A stretch of DNA of 64,000 nt from positions 124,001 through 188,000 of the forward strand of contig NZ_JAAOWU010000004.1 in assembly GCF_013778505.1 (NCBI RefSeq), in the 5' to 3' direction. A program made the translations under genes and the position numbers. Of this stretch, positions 42,219-51,302 are shown in pieces; position 1 is the stretch's first letter; the number at the start of each line of letters is the position of its first letter. The stretch comes from Pseudomonas sivasensis (GTDB lineage Bacteria; Pseudomonadota; Gammaproteobacteria; Pseudomonadales; Pseudomonadaceae). Under the pieces are notes generated by a model. That model saw only the letters and a program-made list of their open reading frames with translations, had not been told where the DNA came from and searched no databases.

Positions 42219-44417
42219 TCAAATACGCCGTGCGGCGTAACGCTTGAGCATGCTCGGAACATCGAGAATCAGCGCGATCCGACCGTCACCGGTAATGGTC
42301 GCACCCGACATGCCCGGGGTTCCCTGCAGCATTTTGCCCAAAGGCTTGATGACCACTTCTTCCTGGCCAACCAGTTGATCGACGACAAAGCCGATCCGCT
42401 GAGTGCCCACCGAGAGAATCACCACATGGCCTTCGCGCTGCTCCTCATGGGCAGCCGACGCAACCAGCCAGCGCTTGAGGTAGAACAACGGCAGCGCTTT
42501 ATCACGCACGATCACCACTTCCTGACCGTCCACCACGTTGGTGCGCGACAGGTCGAGGTGGAAGATCTCGTTGACGTTGACCAACGGGAAGGCGAACGCC
42601 TGGTTGCCCAGCATCACCATCAGGGTCGGCATGATCGCCAAGGTCAACGGCACCTTGATGACGATCTTGGAGCCCTGGCCCTTGGTCGAGTAGATGTTGA
42701 TCGAGCCATTGAGCTGGCTGATCTTGGTCTTCACCACGTCCATGCCCACGCCACGGCCCGACACGTCGGAGATCTCGGTCTTGGTCGAGAAGCCAGGGGC
42801 GAAGATCAGGTTGTAGCACTCGGTGTCGGTCAGGCGGTCGGCGGCGTCCTTGTCCATCACGCCACGCTTGACGGCGATATTGCGCAAGATCGCCGGGTCC
42901 ATGCCCTTGCCGTCATCGGTGATCGACAGCAGGATGTGGTCGCCTTCTTGCTCCGCCGCCAGAATCACCTTGCCGCCACGGGACTTGCCCGAGGCTTCGC
43001 GTTCTTCAGGGGTTTCGACGCCGTGATCGACAGCGTTGCGCACCAAGTGGACCAGCGGGTCGGCCAGGGCCTCGACAAGGTTTTTGTCGAGGTCGGTTTC
43101 TTCACCCACCAGTTCCAGGTTGATCTCTTTCTTCAGCTGGCGCGCCAGGTCACGAACCAGGCGCGGGAAGCGGCCGAAGACTTTCTTGATCGGCTGCATC
43201 CGGGTTTTCATCACCGCGGTTTGCAGGTCAGCCGTCACCACGTCGAGGTTCGATACGGCCTTCTGCATGGCTTCATCGCCACTGCTCAAGCCCAGGCGCA
43301 CCAGGCGGTTACGCACCAGTACCAGCTCGCCGACCATGTTCATGATGTCGTCCAGACGCGCGGTATCAACCCGCACGGTGGTTTCGGCTTCACTGGCGGG
43401 TTTTTCCGCCGGTGGTGGCGCAGCCGCACGCGCAGGAGCTGGAGCCGGGGCTGCGGGCTTGGCCGCTGCCACAGGCGCAGCCGCTTTAGCAGCAGCCGGT
43501 GCTGCCGTGGCGACTGCAGCCGCTGGGGCAACTTCGCTGAACTTGCCCTTGCCGTGCAAATCATCCAGCAGCGCTTCGAATTCGTGATCAGAGATCAACC
43601 CATCGTCCGCAGGCTTGGCACTGGCAGCCGCCGCCGCAGCAGCAGGCGCTGCCGCCACTTCCGGCAGGGCGTCGACCGCAAACGTGCCTTTGCCGTGCAA
43701 CTGGTCAAGCAAGGCTTCGAATTCGTCATCGGTGATGTCGGTGCTGGCCGGGGCCGCAGGCGCTTCGGCAGCCGCGACAGGCGCCACCGCATCGGCGGCG
43801 AACTGGCCTTTACCGTGCAACTGGTCGAGCAGGGATTCGAACTCGGCGTCGGTGATGTCTTCACTGGTCGGTGCCGCTGCCGGGGCAACGGCGGCCGGTG
43901 CTTCAGCTTCGGCCTTGACGGCACTGAGGGAGTTGAGCAGTTGTTCGAACTCGTTGTCCGTCACATCCGCTTCAGGCTCCGCCACCGGCTCAGGCGCGGC
44001 CTCAACCACCGGCGCTGCCGTGGTGTCGGCTGGCTCTGCATAGCGCGCCAGGGCGGCCAGCAGTTCCGGGGTGGCAGCCGTGATCGGGGCGCGTTCGCGA
44101 ACTTCGCTGAACATGCCGTTGACCGCATCCAGTGCTTCGAGAATCACGTCCATCAATTCCGAATCAACGTGACGCTCACCCTTGCGCAGGATGTCGAACA
44201 CGTTCTCGGCGATGTGGCAGCACTCCACCAGCTCATGGAGCTGGAGGAAGCCGGCGCCCCCTTTTACAGTATGAAAACCGCGAAAAATTGCATTGAGCAG
44301 GTTCGCATCATCCGGTCGGCTTTCCAGCTCGACCAGTTGTTCGGACAGTTGCTCTAAAATTTCGCCGGCCTCTACAAGGAAATCCTGAAGGATCTCTTCA
44401 TCGGCGCCGAAGCTCAT
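42219..44417 (-). CDS. cheA: Chemotaxis histidine kinase CheA
   Basis: A 732-residue CheA. P1/Hpt domain at 5-105 with phospho-His49 (FHTVKGGAGF). The P1-P3 region has an Ala/Pro-rich linker (about 110-340) carrying four copies of a TDxEFExLLDxLHGKGxF motif (151-164 partial, 187-206, 227-246, 274-293). P3 dimerisation at 345-400 (TARLDDIMNMVGELVLVRNRL), P4 ATPase at about 400-575 (HLVRNAVDHGVETPEER, DDGKGMD, GRGVGMDVV) and P5 CheW-like at about 580-732. No clear CheY-binding P2 domain is visible. AGGAGCACCCAC precedes the ATG. Eleven bases separate it from cheZ. Confidence 0.96.
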   Translation of the reverse strand: MSFGADEEILQDFLVEAGEILEQLSEQLVELESRPDDANLLNAIFRGFHTVKGGAGFLQLHELVECCHIAENVFDILRKGERHVDSELMDVILEALDAVNGMFSEVRERAPITAATPELLAALARYAEPADTTAAPVVEAAPEPVAEPEADVTDNEFEQLLNSLSAVKAEAEAPAAVAPAAAPTSEDITDAEFESLLDQLHGKGQFAADAVAPVAAAEAPAAPASTDITDDEFEALLDQLHGKGTFAVDALPEVAAAPAAAAAAASAKPADDGLISDHEFEALLDDLHGKGKFSEVAPAAAVATAAPAAAKAAAPVAAAKPAAPAPAPARAAAPPPAEKPASEAETTVRVDTARLDDIMNMVGELVLVRNRLVRLGLSSGDEAMQKAVSNLDVVTADLQTAVMKTRMQPIKKVFGRFPRLVRDLARQLKKEINLELVGEETDLDKNLVEALADPLVHLVRNAVDHGVETPEEREASGKSRGGKVILAAEQEGDHILLSITDDGKGMDPAILRNIAVKRGVMDKDAADRLTDTECYNLIFAPGFSTKTEISDVSGRGVGMDVVKTKISQLNGSINIYSTKGQGSKIVIKVPLTLAIMPTLMVMLGNQAFAFPLVNVNEIFHLDLSRTNVVDGQEVVIVRDKALPLFYLKRWLVASAAHEEQREGHVVILSVGTQRIGFVVDQLVGQEEVVIKPLGKMLQGTPGMSGATITGDGRIALILDVPSMLKRYAARRI

Positions 44418-44428
44418 GTGGGTGCTCC

Positions 44429-45217
44429 TTAGAAGCCTAAACTGGATAACAGGTCATCTACGTCATCCTGACCTGACACAACGTCTTCACGTTTATCGGC
44501 ATGAATCTGCGGACCTTCACCCTTGGCGAGATGTTTTTGTGGATCTTTTTCAGAGAGGATCGCTTCGCGGTCATGTTCGATGCCGGCAAAACGGTCTACC
44601 TGGCCAGCCATGAGCACCAATTTGAGCAAATTGCTTTCCACTTCGGTAACCAACTGGGTTACACGTTTGATCACCTGACCGGTGAGGTCCTGGTAATCCT
44701 GGGCCAGCAGAATGTCATTGAGGTTGCTGGAAACCGTGCGGTTTTCCTGTTCGCTGCGCGACAGGAAACTGTCGACCCGACGGGCCAATTCACGAAACTC
44801 TTCAGCCCCGACTTCGCGACGCATGAAGCGGCCCCAGTCAACGCTGAGGGCCTGGGCTTCATTGGCCATGCCGTTGACCAGAGGCGTGGCATTTTCCACC
44901 AGGTCCATGGTGCGGTTGGCCGCGGCTTCGGTCAGCCTGACCACATAGGACAGGCGTTCGGTGGCATCAGTGATCTGCGAGATTTCTTCGGCCTGGGGCA
45001 TGTGCGGGTCAATCTGAAAATTGACGATCGCACTGTGCAGCTCGCGTGTGAGCTTGCCCACTTCCTGGTACAGGCCGCGGTCACGGGTCTGGTTGAGCTC
45101 ATGGATCAACTGCACCGCGTCGCCGAAGTGGCCTTTTTCAAGGCTGTCGACCAACTGGTGAGCATGCTTTTTCAGGGTCGACTCAAAGTCTCCCTGTGAC
45201 GTTTCTTTATGCTCCAT
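44429..45217 (-). CDS. cheZ: Chemotaxis CheY-P phosphatase CheZ
   Basis: A 262-residue helical CheZ. The phosphatase signature is NDILLAQDYQDLTGQVIKRV (about 166-185), with Asp and Gln of QDYQDLTGQ as the active residues, within a long hairpin, and the C-terminal CheY-binding tail ends VDDLLSSLGF. It removes phosphate from CheY-P to reset the motor. GGGGGAG precedes the ATG. It lies between cheY and cheA, the standard order in Pseudomonas. Confidence 0.95.
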   Translation of the reverse strand: MEHKETSQGDFESTLKKHAHQLVDSLEKGHFGDAVQLIHELNQTRDRGLYQEVGKLTRELHSAIVNFQIDPHMPQAEEISQITDATERLSYVVRLTEAAANRTMDLVENATPLVNGMANEAQALSVDWGRFMRREVGAEEFRELARRVDSFLSRSEQENRTVSSNLNDILLAQDYQDLTGQVIKRVTQLVTEVESNLLKLVLMAGQVDRFAGIEHDREAILSEKDPQKHLAKGEGPQIHADKREDVVSGQDDVDDLLSSLGF

Positions 45218-45235
45218 AGCTCCCCCGCGATGGCA

Positions 45236-45610
45236 TTAGCCGTGGATGCGTTCAAAGATCTTTTCGATCTTCTCTTTCAAGGCCTGTGCAGTGAATGGCT
45301 TGACTACGTAACCGTTGACCCCGGCCTGGGCGGCTTCGATGATCTGTTCACGCTTGGCTTCGGCGGTCACCATCAACACGGGAAGGCTGCGCAGTTTTTC
45401 GTCGGCACGCACGTGGCGCAACAAGTCGATACCGGTCATGCCCGGCATGTTCCAGTCTGTTACCAGAAAGTCGATGCTCCCGCTGTTGAGGATCGGAATC
45501 GCCGTAAGGCCGTCATCCGCCTCGACCGTGTTTGTGAACCCAAGGTCACGCAACAGGTTTTTTATGATCCGCCGCATCGTTGAGAAGTCATCAACGATGA
45601 GGATTTTCAT
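45236..45610 (-). CDS. cheY: Chemotaxis response regulator CheY
   Basis: A 124-residue single receiver domain: acid pocket Asp7/Asp8 ([13 protein letters not shown]), phospho-acceptor Asp52 ([14 protein letters not shown]), [10 protein letters not shown] with Thr, and Lys in VVKPFTAQ. CheY-P binds FliM and switches rotation. I take ATG 45610 (MKILIVDD, 124 residues, standard length) although its ribosome site is weak; GGAGG 17 bases further up would fit an eight-residue extension from TTG. Confidence 0.94.
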   Translation of the reverse strand: MKILIVDDFSTMRRIIKNLLRDLGFTNTVEADDGLTAIPILNSGSIDFLVTDWNMPGMTGIDLLRHVRADEKLRSLPVLMVTAEAKREQIIEAAQAGVNGYVVKPFTAQALKEKIEKIFERIHG

Positions 45611-45691
45611 GTTCTTGTCCAATTCGACCTCCAAGCAGTCTTAAACGCGCCCAGCACCTGGACGCGCCATTTCAATCAACAGGCATTACAC

Positions 45692-45770
45692 AAAAAGGAC
45701 TGCCGGGGGCACCACGGATCGAACCCACGAAGGCCTATCACCTTCGCGGTATCGCTTTGCAATGCTCCCC
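45692..45770 (-). ncRNA. Possible structured RNA or tRNA-like remnant between fliA and cheY
   Basis: In the 170-base gap after fliA, the minus strand can pair GGGGAGC (45770-45764) with GTGCCCC (45712-45706), six of seven pairs counting a G-U, around a perfect hairpin CGAAGG-TGATAGG-CCTTCG (45746-45728). TTCGATC (45723-45717), a tRNA T-loop-like string, lies between them, and a T5 tract follows at 45696-45692. The overall form recalls a degraded tRNA or an attenuator with terminator. T-stem pairing is poor, and U33 is absent in the middle loop, so it is not a working tRNA. Confidence 0.3.
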
Positions 45771-45780
45771 ACACTGCCTG

Positions 45781-46521
45781 TCAGCGCGCTCGCCACTCTC
45801 CCAAACGCCCCCGCAAGCGGGCTGCGCATTGGCTGTGCAACTGGCTGACACGCGATTCGCTGACCCCCAGGACCTCACCGATTTCCTTGAGGTTCAGCTC
45901 TTCGTCGTAATACAGCGCCAACACTAACCGCTCGCGCTCGGGCAAGTTGGCAATGGCGTCCGCCAATGCACCCTGGAAGCGTTCATCTTCCAGGTCGCGT
46001 GACGGTTCCATATGCGCGCTCGCGCCGTCCTCGTGCAGCCCTTCGTGTTCGCCGTCCTGCAACAGGTCGTCGAAACTGAACAGGCGGCTGCCCAAGGTAT
46101 CGTTCAAAATCCCGTAATAATCGTCGAGACTCAATTGGAGTTCGGCCGCAACTTCATGATCTTTAGCGTCGCGACCGGTTTTTGCTTCAATTGCACGAAT
46201 TGCGTCGCTGACCATGCGCGTATTTCGGTGCACCGAACGCGGCGCCCAATCACCTTTACGCACCTCATCAAGCATCGCGCCACGGATACGGATACCCGCA
46301 TACGTCTCGAAACTCGCGCCTTTGCTGGCGTCGTATTTGGTCGACACTTCGAGCAAGCCGATCATGCCGGCCTGGATCAGGTCCTCGACCTGCACGCTGG
46401 CGGGCAGGCGAGCCAGCAAGTGATAGGCGATACGCTTGACCAGCGGCGCATAGCGCTCAATCAACTCACCCTGACTGTCACGGGCAGATTTCTTGTAGGC
46501 GTTGTAGCCATTCGCTGTCAT
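45781..46521 (-). CDS. fliA: Flagellar sigma factor FliA (sigma28)
   Basis: A 246-residue sigma28. Regions 2 (YAPLVKRIAYHLLARLPASVQ, DLIQAGMIGLLEVSTKYD, FETYAGIRIRGAMLDEVRKGDW), 3 (KTGRDAKDHEVAAELQLSL) and 4 (NLPERERLVLALYYDEELNLKE, GEVLGVSESRVSQLHSQCAARL) are all present. It directs late flagellar and chemotaxis genes such as cheV in this window. The ATG at 46521 overlaps the fleN stop (ATGA), so FliA and FleN synthesis are coupled. The long upstream extension is antisense/overlapping noise within fleN. Confidence 0.97.
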   Translation of the reverse strand: MTANGYNAYKKSARDSQGELIERYAPLVKRIAYHLLARLPASVQVEDLIQAGMIGLLEVSTKYDASKGASFETYAGIRIRGAMLDEVRKGDWAPRSVHRNTRMVSDAIRAIEAKTGRDAKDHEVAAELQLSLDDYYGILNDTLGSRLFSFDDLLQDGEHEGLHEDGASAHMEPSRDLEDERFQGALADAIANLPERERLVLALYYDEELNLKEIGEVLGVSESRVSQLHSQCAARLRGRLGEWRAR

Positions 46522-47351
46522 AGCACCGGTCCTGCGCTCGTCTGATGTACCAATCGCTCGACGAAAAACTCCAGATGCCCACGAGGGTTGGCGGGCAACG
46601 GCCAGGTATCGACCTTCTGGGCAATAGCCTTGAACGCCAATGCGCATTTGGAACGAGGGAACGCTTCGTAGACTGCACGCTGCTTTTGCACAGCCTTGCG
46701 CACGCACTCGTCGTAGGGAACTGCGCCGACGTATTGTAAGGCGACATCGAGGAAGCGATCCGTGACCTTGGTCAACTTGGCGAACAGATTGCGCCCTTCC
46801 TGCGGACTCTGGGCCATGTTGGCCAGGACGCGGAAGCGGTTCATGCCGTAGTCACGGTTAAGCAGTTTGATCAGGGCGTAGGCGTCGGTGATCGAGGTGG
46901 GTTCATCGCAGACCACCAGCAGGACTTCCTGCGCGGCGCGCACGAAGCTGACCACGGACTCGCCGATCCCGGCGGCGGTGTCGATCACCAGCACGTCGAG
47001 GTTGTCGCCGATATCACTGAATGCCTGGATCAGGCCGGCATGCTGCGCCGGGCTCAGGTGCACCATGCTCTGGGTACCGGAGGCAGCCGGCACGATGCGG
47101 ATCCCGCCAGGGCCCTGGAGCAGCACGTCGCGCAGCTCACAGCGCCCCTCGATCACATCGGCAAGGGTGTGTTTGGGCGTCAGTCCCAGCAGAACGTCGA
47201 CGTTCGCCAGCCCCAGGTCAGCATCCAGCAGCATGACGCGACGGCCAAGCTCTGCCAGGGCCAGGGACAAATTCACTGACACGTTAGTCTTTCCGACGCC
47301 ACCTTTGCCGCCGGTCACCGCGATCACCTGTACGGGATGCATGCTGCCCAT
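46518..47351 (-). CDS. fleN: Flagellar number regulator FleN (FlhG, MinD-like ATPase)
   Basis: A 277-residue MinD/ParA-type ATPase with GGKGGVGKTNVSVNLS near the N-terminus, the LLDADLGLANVDVLLG switch and DVLVIDTAAGIGESV. FleN counters the master activator FleQ and limits the cell to one polar flagellum, acting with FlhF. It ends in fliA. Start 47351 (MGSMHPVQ) is the first Met of the conserved N-terminus; a Met three codons later is possible. A 106-base gap separates it from flhF. Confidence 0.95.
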   Translation of the reverse strand: MGSMHPVQVIAVTGGKGGVGKTNVSVNLSLALAELGRRVMLLDADLGLANVDVLLGLTPKHTLADVIEGRCELRDVLLQGPGGIRIVPAASGTQSMVHLSPAQHAGLIQAFSDIGDNLDVLVIDTAAGIGESVVSFVRAAQEVLLVVCDEPTSITDAYALIKLLNRDYGMNRFRVLANMAQSPQEGRNLFAKLTKVTDRFLDVALQYVGAVPYDECVRKAVQKQRAVYEAFPRSKCALAFKAIAQKVDTWPLPANPRGHLEFFVERLVHQTSAGPVL

Positions 47352-47457
47352 TTTATTTCTTTACCTTGTCTTGCTTAGACGCAGGCTACATGGCTTGGCC
47401 GCGTGAATCGCTTGCAGACCATCAATGTAGGTACATTTCACGGTGTTCATCCTGACT

Positions 47458-48774
47458 TCAACCGACCCGTTTTGCCGGGTTGTGGTAGAGGTCGGCGAAC
47501 ATATCGGCCATCGCTTCCTCGCTAGGCTCTTCTTGCATTTGCACGCTGACGGCACGGCTGACCAACTGATGACGGCGCGGCAGATGAAGATCATCCGGGA
47601 TCCGCGGCCCGTCGGTCAGGTAGGCAACCGGTAATTCATGACTGATAGCCAGGCTCAACACTTCACCCAGGCTGGCGGTTTCATCCAGTTTCGTGAGGAT
47701 GCAACCGGCCAGGCCACAGCGTTTGTAGCTATGGTACGCAGCGGTAAGAACCTGTTTTTGGCTGGTGGTTGCAAGCACCAGGTAATTTTTCGACTTGATG
47801 CCACGCCCGGCCAGGGTTTCCAGTTGCATGCGCAACGCCGGGTCGCTGGCTTGCAAGCCGGCGGTGTCGATCAGCACCACGCGCTTGCGCAGCAGCGGAT
47901 CGAGGGCGTTGGCCAGGGACTGGCCCGGGTCGACGTGGGTCACCGGTACATTGAGGATGCGGCCCAACGTCTTGAGCTGCTCCTGGGCGCCGATCCGGTA
48001 GCTGTCCATGCTCACCAGCGCGATATTATTCGCGCCGTACTTGAGCACATAACGCGCTGCCAGCTTGGCGAGGGTGGTGGTCTTGCCCATGCCGGCGGGG
48101 CCGACCATGGCGATCACACCGCCCTCTTCCAGGGGTTCGATTTCCGGGGTAGCGATCATCCGCGCCAGGTGGGCCAGCAACATGCGCCAGGCCTGGCGTG
48201 GTTCTTCGATTTCGGTGGTCAGGGCCAGCAGGTCGCGGGACAACGGGCCGGACAAGCCAATGCGTTGCAGGCGACGCCACAGGTTGGCCTGTTGCGGTTT
48301 GCTGCCTTGCAGCTGCGTCCAGGCCAGCGAGCCGAGCTGCACTTCCAGCAGTTCGCGCAGGCCGTTGAGCTCAAAGCGCATCGAGTCGAACACACGCTGG
48401 TCAACTGCGGCGGCCGGGGCTGGCGCGGCAGGACGCGGCGGCTCGACGAAAGTCGGCTCAACCAATGGTTCGGCAGCGGTCAGCGGCAGCCCGGCGAACA
48501 ACTGGCGATTGGTGGTGGTATCGCTGTCGCCACGCATGCTCAGCTCAGCCTGGGCCGAGACGATGCGCGAAGCGGTCTTGCGCAGCTCGTCTTCGAGCTC
48601 CATGTTCGGTACACGCGGCGCCAGCGCCGAGGGGGTGTAATCCAGGGCAGCCGTCAGCTCGACACCGCCGGCAATACGACGGTTACCGATAATCGCGGCG
48701 TCGGCGCCCAGCTCATCACGGACCAGTTTCATGGCCTGACGCATATCGGCGGCGAAAAAACGCTTAACTTGCAT
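47458..48774 (-). CDS. flhF: Signal-recognition-type GTPase FlhF, polar flagellum placement
   Basis: A 438-residue FlhF. N-terminal basic part (MQVKRFFAADMRQAMKLVRDELGADAAII), a middle linker, then the SRP-type NG GTPase domain (about 170-438): GPAGMGKTTTLAKLA (P-loop), DSYRIGAQEQLKTLG, VLIDTAGLQASDP and TKLDETASLGEVL. It recruits the first flagellar parts to the pole. The gene begins 12 bases after flhA, so it belongs to the same transcript. Confidence 0.96.
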   Translation of the reverse strand: MQVKRFFAADMRQAMKLVRDELGADAAIIGNRRIAGGVELTAALDYTPSALAPRVPNMELEDELRKTASRIVSAQAELSMRGDSDTTTNRQLFAGLPLTAAEPLVEPTFVEPPRPAAPAPAAAVDQRVFDSMRFELNGLRELLEVQLGSLAWTQLQGSKPQQANLWRRLQRIGLSGPLSRDLLALTTEIEEPRQAWRMLLAHLARMIATPEIEPLEEGGVIAMVGPAGMGKTTTLAKLAARYVLKYGANNIALVSMDSYRIGAQEQLKTLGRILNVPVTHVDPGQSLANALDPLLRKRVVLIDTAGLQASDPALRMQLETLAGRGIKSKNYLVLATTSQKQVLTAAYHSYKRCGLAGCILTKLDETASLGEVLSLAISHELPVAYLTDGPRIPDDLHLPRRHQLVSRAVSVQMQEEPSEEAMADMFADLYHNPAKRVG

Positions 48775-48786
48775 AACCCACTACCC

Positions 48787-50916
48787 TCAGCCGTTGGGCC
48801 CTACTGTCGCGACGATAGTCACTTGCTTGTTGTCAGGAATTTCCTGATAAGCCAAAACGTGCAAATTCGGTACTGCCAAGCGTCCAAACCGCGACAACAT
48901 CGCGCGGACCGGACCTGCCACCAGCAGAATCACCGGTTGGCCCTGCATTTCCTGACGCTGTGCAGCGTCGATCAACGAACGCTGCAGCTTTTCAGCCATG
49001 CTTGGCTCCAGCAGAACGCCCTCTTCCTGGCCTTGTCCTGCCTTCTGAATACTATTGAGCAATATTTGTTCCAACCTTGGTTCCAAGGTGATCACAGGCA
49101 GCTCGGAGTCAAGCCCTACAATGCTTTGCACGATTGCACGGGACAATCCGACACGCACCGCAGCCACCAGCGCGGCGGTATCTTGACTCTTGGCGGCGTT
49201 GTTGGCGATGGCCTCGGCAATGCTGCGAATGTCGCGTACCGGCACCTGTTCGGCCAGCAGCGCCTGCAACACCTTGAGCAATTGCGACAGCGACAGCACG
49301 CCGGGCACCAGCTCTTCCGCCAGTTTTGGCGAGGCTTTGCCCAGTAAGCCCATCAATTGCTGGACTTCTTCGTGGCCGATGAGCTCGTGAGAGTGCTTGT
49401 ACAGAATCTGGTTGAGGTGGGTCGCGACGACCGTGCTGGCGTCCACCACGGTATAGCCCAGTGACTGCGCCTGGCTGCGCTGGCTGATTTCGATCCACAC
49501 CGCCTCCAGGCCGAAAGCCGGATCTTTGGCGGTAATGCCGTTGAGGCTGCCGAACACCTGGCCTGGGTTGATCGCCAACTCGCGATCCGGATAGATCTCG
49601 GCTTCGGCCAGGATCACCCCCATCAGGGTCAGGCGGTAGGCGCTCGGAGCCAGATCGAGGTTGTCGCGGATGTGCACGGTGGGCATCAGGAAGCCCAGGT
49701 CCTGCGAGAGCTTCTTGCGCACACCCTTGATCCGCGCGAGCAATTGGCCGCCTTGGTTGCGGTCCACCAGCGGGATCAGGCGATAGCCGACTTCCAGGCC
49801 GATCATGTCGATGGGGGTCACGTCGTCCCAGCCCAACTCCTTGGTTTCCTGGGCGCGGGCTGGCGATGGCAGCAGTTCTTGTTGACGCGCAACTTCTTGC
49901 AGGGCCTGGACCTTGACCGCGTTTTGCTTCTTCCAGAACAGGTAGGCACCACCGCCCGCCATGGCCGCCATGCTCAGGAACGACACATGGGGCATGCCCG
50001 GGACGATACCCATGATCGCCATGATGCCCGCCGCCACGGCCAACGCCTTGGGCGATGCAAACATCTGCCGGCTGATCTGCTTGCCCATGTCTTCGGAGCC
50101 CGACGCACGGGTCACCATGATGGCTGCAGCTGTAGATAACAACAGTGATGGCAATTGCGCCACTAAACCGTCACCGATGGTCAGCAAGGCGTACACCTTG
50201 CCCGCATCGCCGAAGGTCATGCCGTGCTGAAAGATACCGACGGCCATGCCGCCGATCAGGTTGATGAACAGAATCAACAGGCCAGCGATGGCGTCACCGC
50301 GCACGAATTTGCTGGCACCGTCCATGGAGCCGTAGAACTCGGCTTCCTGGGCCACTTCCAGGCGGCGGGTCTTGGCTTGATTCTGGTCGATCAGACCGGC
50401 GTTGAGGTCGGCGTCGATGGCCATTTGTTTGCCGGGCATGGCGTCGAGGGTAAAGCGTGCGCTCACCTCGGAAATCCGCCCGGCGCCCTTGGTGACCACC
50501 ACGAAGTTAATGATCATCAGGATCGCGAACACCACGATACCGACCACGTAGTTACCGCCGATCACCACCTCACCGAAGGCCTGGATCACCTTACCGGCGG
50601 CGGCGTGGCCGTCCTGGCCGTGGAGCATGACCACGCGGGTGGACGCCACGTTGAGCGCCAGCCGCAGCAGGGTCGCCACCAGCAGGATCGTCGGGAATAC
50701 CGCAAAGTCCAGCGGCCGCAGGGCGTAAACGCACACCAGCAGAACCACGACCGACAACGCAATGTTGAAGGTGAAGAACACGTCCAGCAGGAACGGCGGC
50801 ATCGGCAACATCATCATTGCCAGCATCACCAGCAACAACAACGGCACACCCAGATTGCCCCGCGAGAGGTCAGTCAGGGTCGTACGGGCCGTGCCGAGCA
50901 TTTGAGAGCGATCCAC
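48787..50916 (-). CDS. flhA: Flagellar export gate protein FlhA
   Basis: A 709-residue export gate. The N-terminal half has eight membrane segments (VPLLLLVMLAMMMLPMPPFLL, IALSVVVLLVCVYALRP and others to about 330) with the FHIPEP-type conserved ISEVSARFTLDAMPGKQMAIDADLN; the C-terminal half is the cytoplasmic substrate ring. I chose GTG 50916 (VDRSQML), which gives the standard 709 residues; the frame is open 39 codons further upstream, but that part overlaps the sigma54 promoter. GAGGA lies about nine bases upstream. Confidence 0.95.
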   Translation of the reverse strand: MDRSQMLGTARTTLTDLSRGNLGVPLLLLVMLAMMMLPMPPFLLDVFFTFNIALSVVVLLVCVYALRPLDFAVFPTILLVATLLRLALNVASTRVVMLHGQDGHAAAGKVIQAFGEVVIGGNYVVGIVVFAILMIINFVVVTKGAGRISEVSARFTLDAMPGKQMAIDADLNAGLIDQNQAKTRRLEVAQEAEFYGSMDGASKFVRGDAIAGLLILFINLIGGMAVGIFQHGMTFGDAGKVYALLTIGDGLVAQLPSLLLSTAAAIMVTRASGSEDMGKQISRQMFASPKALAVAAGIMAIMGIVPGMPHVSFLSMAAMAGGGAYLFWKKQNAVKVQALQEVARQQELLPSPARAQETKELGWDDVTPIDMIGLEVGYRLIPLVDRNQGGQLLARIKGVRKKLSQDLGFLMPTVHIRDNLDLAPSAYRLTLMGVILAEAEIYPDRELAINPGQVFGSLNGITAKDPAFGLEAVWIEISQRSQAQSLGYTVVDASTVVATHLNQILYKHSHELIGHEEVQQLMGLLGKASPKLAEELVPGVLSLSQLLKVLQALLAEQVPVRDIRSIAEAIANNAAKSQDTAALVAAVRVGLSRAIVQSIVGLDSELPVITLEPRLEQILLNSIQKAGQGQEEGVLLEPSMAEKLQRSLIDAAQRQEMQGQPVILLVAGPVRAMLSRFGRLAVPNLHVLAYQEIPDNKQVTIVATVGPNG

Positions 50917-50980
50917 CACCGGTATTCCTCGTTTCCTTGAAGCAAACTTTTGACGCCGGAAGGCGTCCTGGAGGCGGTAT

Positions 50981-50997
50981 TGCAAGAAGCCTTCCAA
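50981..50997 (-). promoter_or_regulatory. Sigma54 (-24/-12) promoter of flhA
   Basis: The minus strand reads TTGGAAGGCTTCTTGCA with GG-N10-GC spacing, matching TGGCAC-N5-TTGCA at most invariant positions. It lies about 65 bases before the flhA GTG. In Pseudomonas, flhA is a class II gene driven by FleQ and RpoN. Confidence 0.65.
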
Positions 50998-51059
50998 CTT
51001 TTGCTTTAAAAAACGCGGATTGCTCCCAAGCACGCTGGAGCACTATCAAGCCGGGCAAT

Positions 51060-51263
51060 TCAACTGACGATTTGCACTTCGGTAGCCTGATCACCCTTTT
51101 GACCTGTTTCTACTTTGAACTCCACTTTCTGCCCCTCCTCAAGGGTTTTATAGCCCTCGCCCTTGATCGCCGAATAGTGGACGAAGAGATCTCCCCCACC
51201 ATCCTGACCGATAAAGCCATAGCCTTTTTCCCCGTTAAACCACTTCACCGTACCTGTCGACAT
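51060..51263 (-). CDS. Cold-shock protein, CspA family
   Basis: A 67-residue cold-shock domain: [18 protein letters not shown] (RNP1 KGYGFIG) and DLFVHYSAI (RNP2), then [13 protein letters not shown] and [10 protein letters not shown]. It binds single-stranded RNA or DNA. It lies between flhB and flhA on the flagellar strand, 39 bases after a second cold-shock-like gene. Start 51263 follows AGGAG; the nine-residue extension is dismissed. Whether it responds to cold or helps flagellar mRNA is unknown. Confidence 0.95.
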   Translation of the reverse strand: MSTGTVKWFNGEKGYGFIGQDGGGDLFVHYSAIKGEGYKTLEEGQKVEFKVETGQKGDQATEVQIVS

Positions 51264-51302
51264 TGCCGCTCTCCTGACCTCGCTCAGCACACCACACGAG
51301 AC

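Noticed and set aside
45692..45770. Functional tRNA gene between fliA and cheY
   Set aside because: The T-stem pairs poorly, there is no D-arm GG and no U33, so only a tRNA-like or other structured RNA remains possible.
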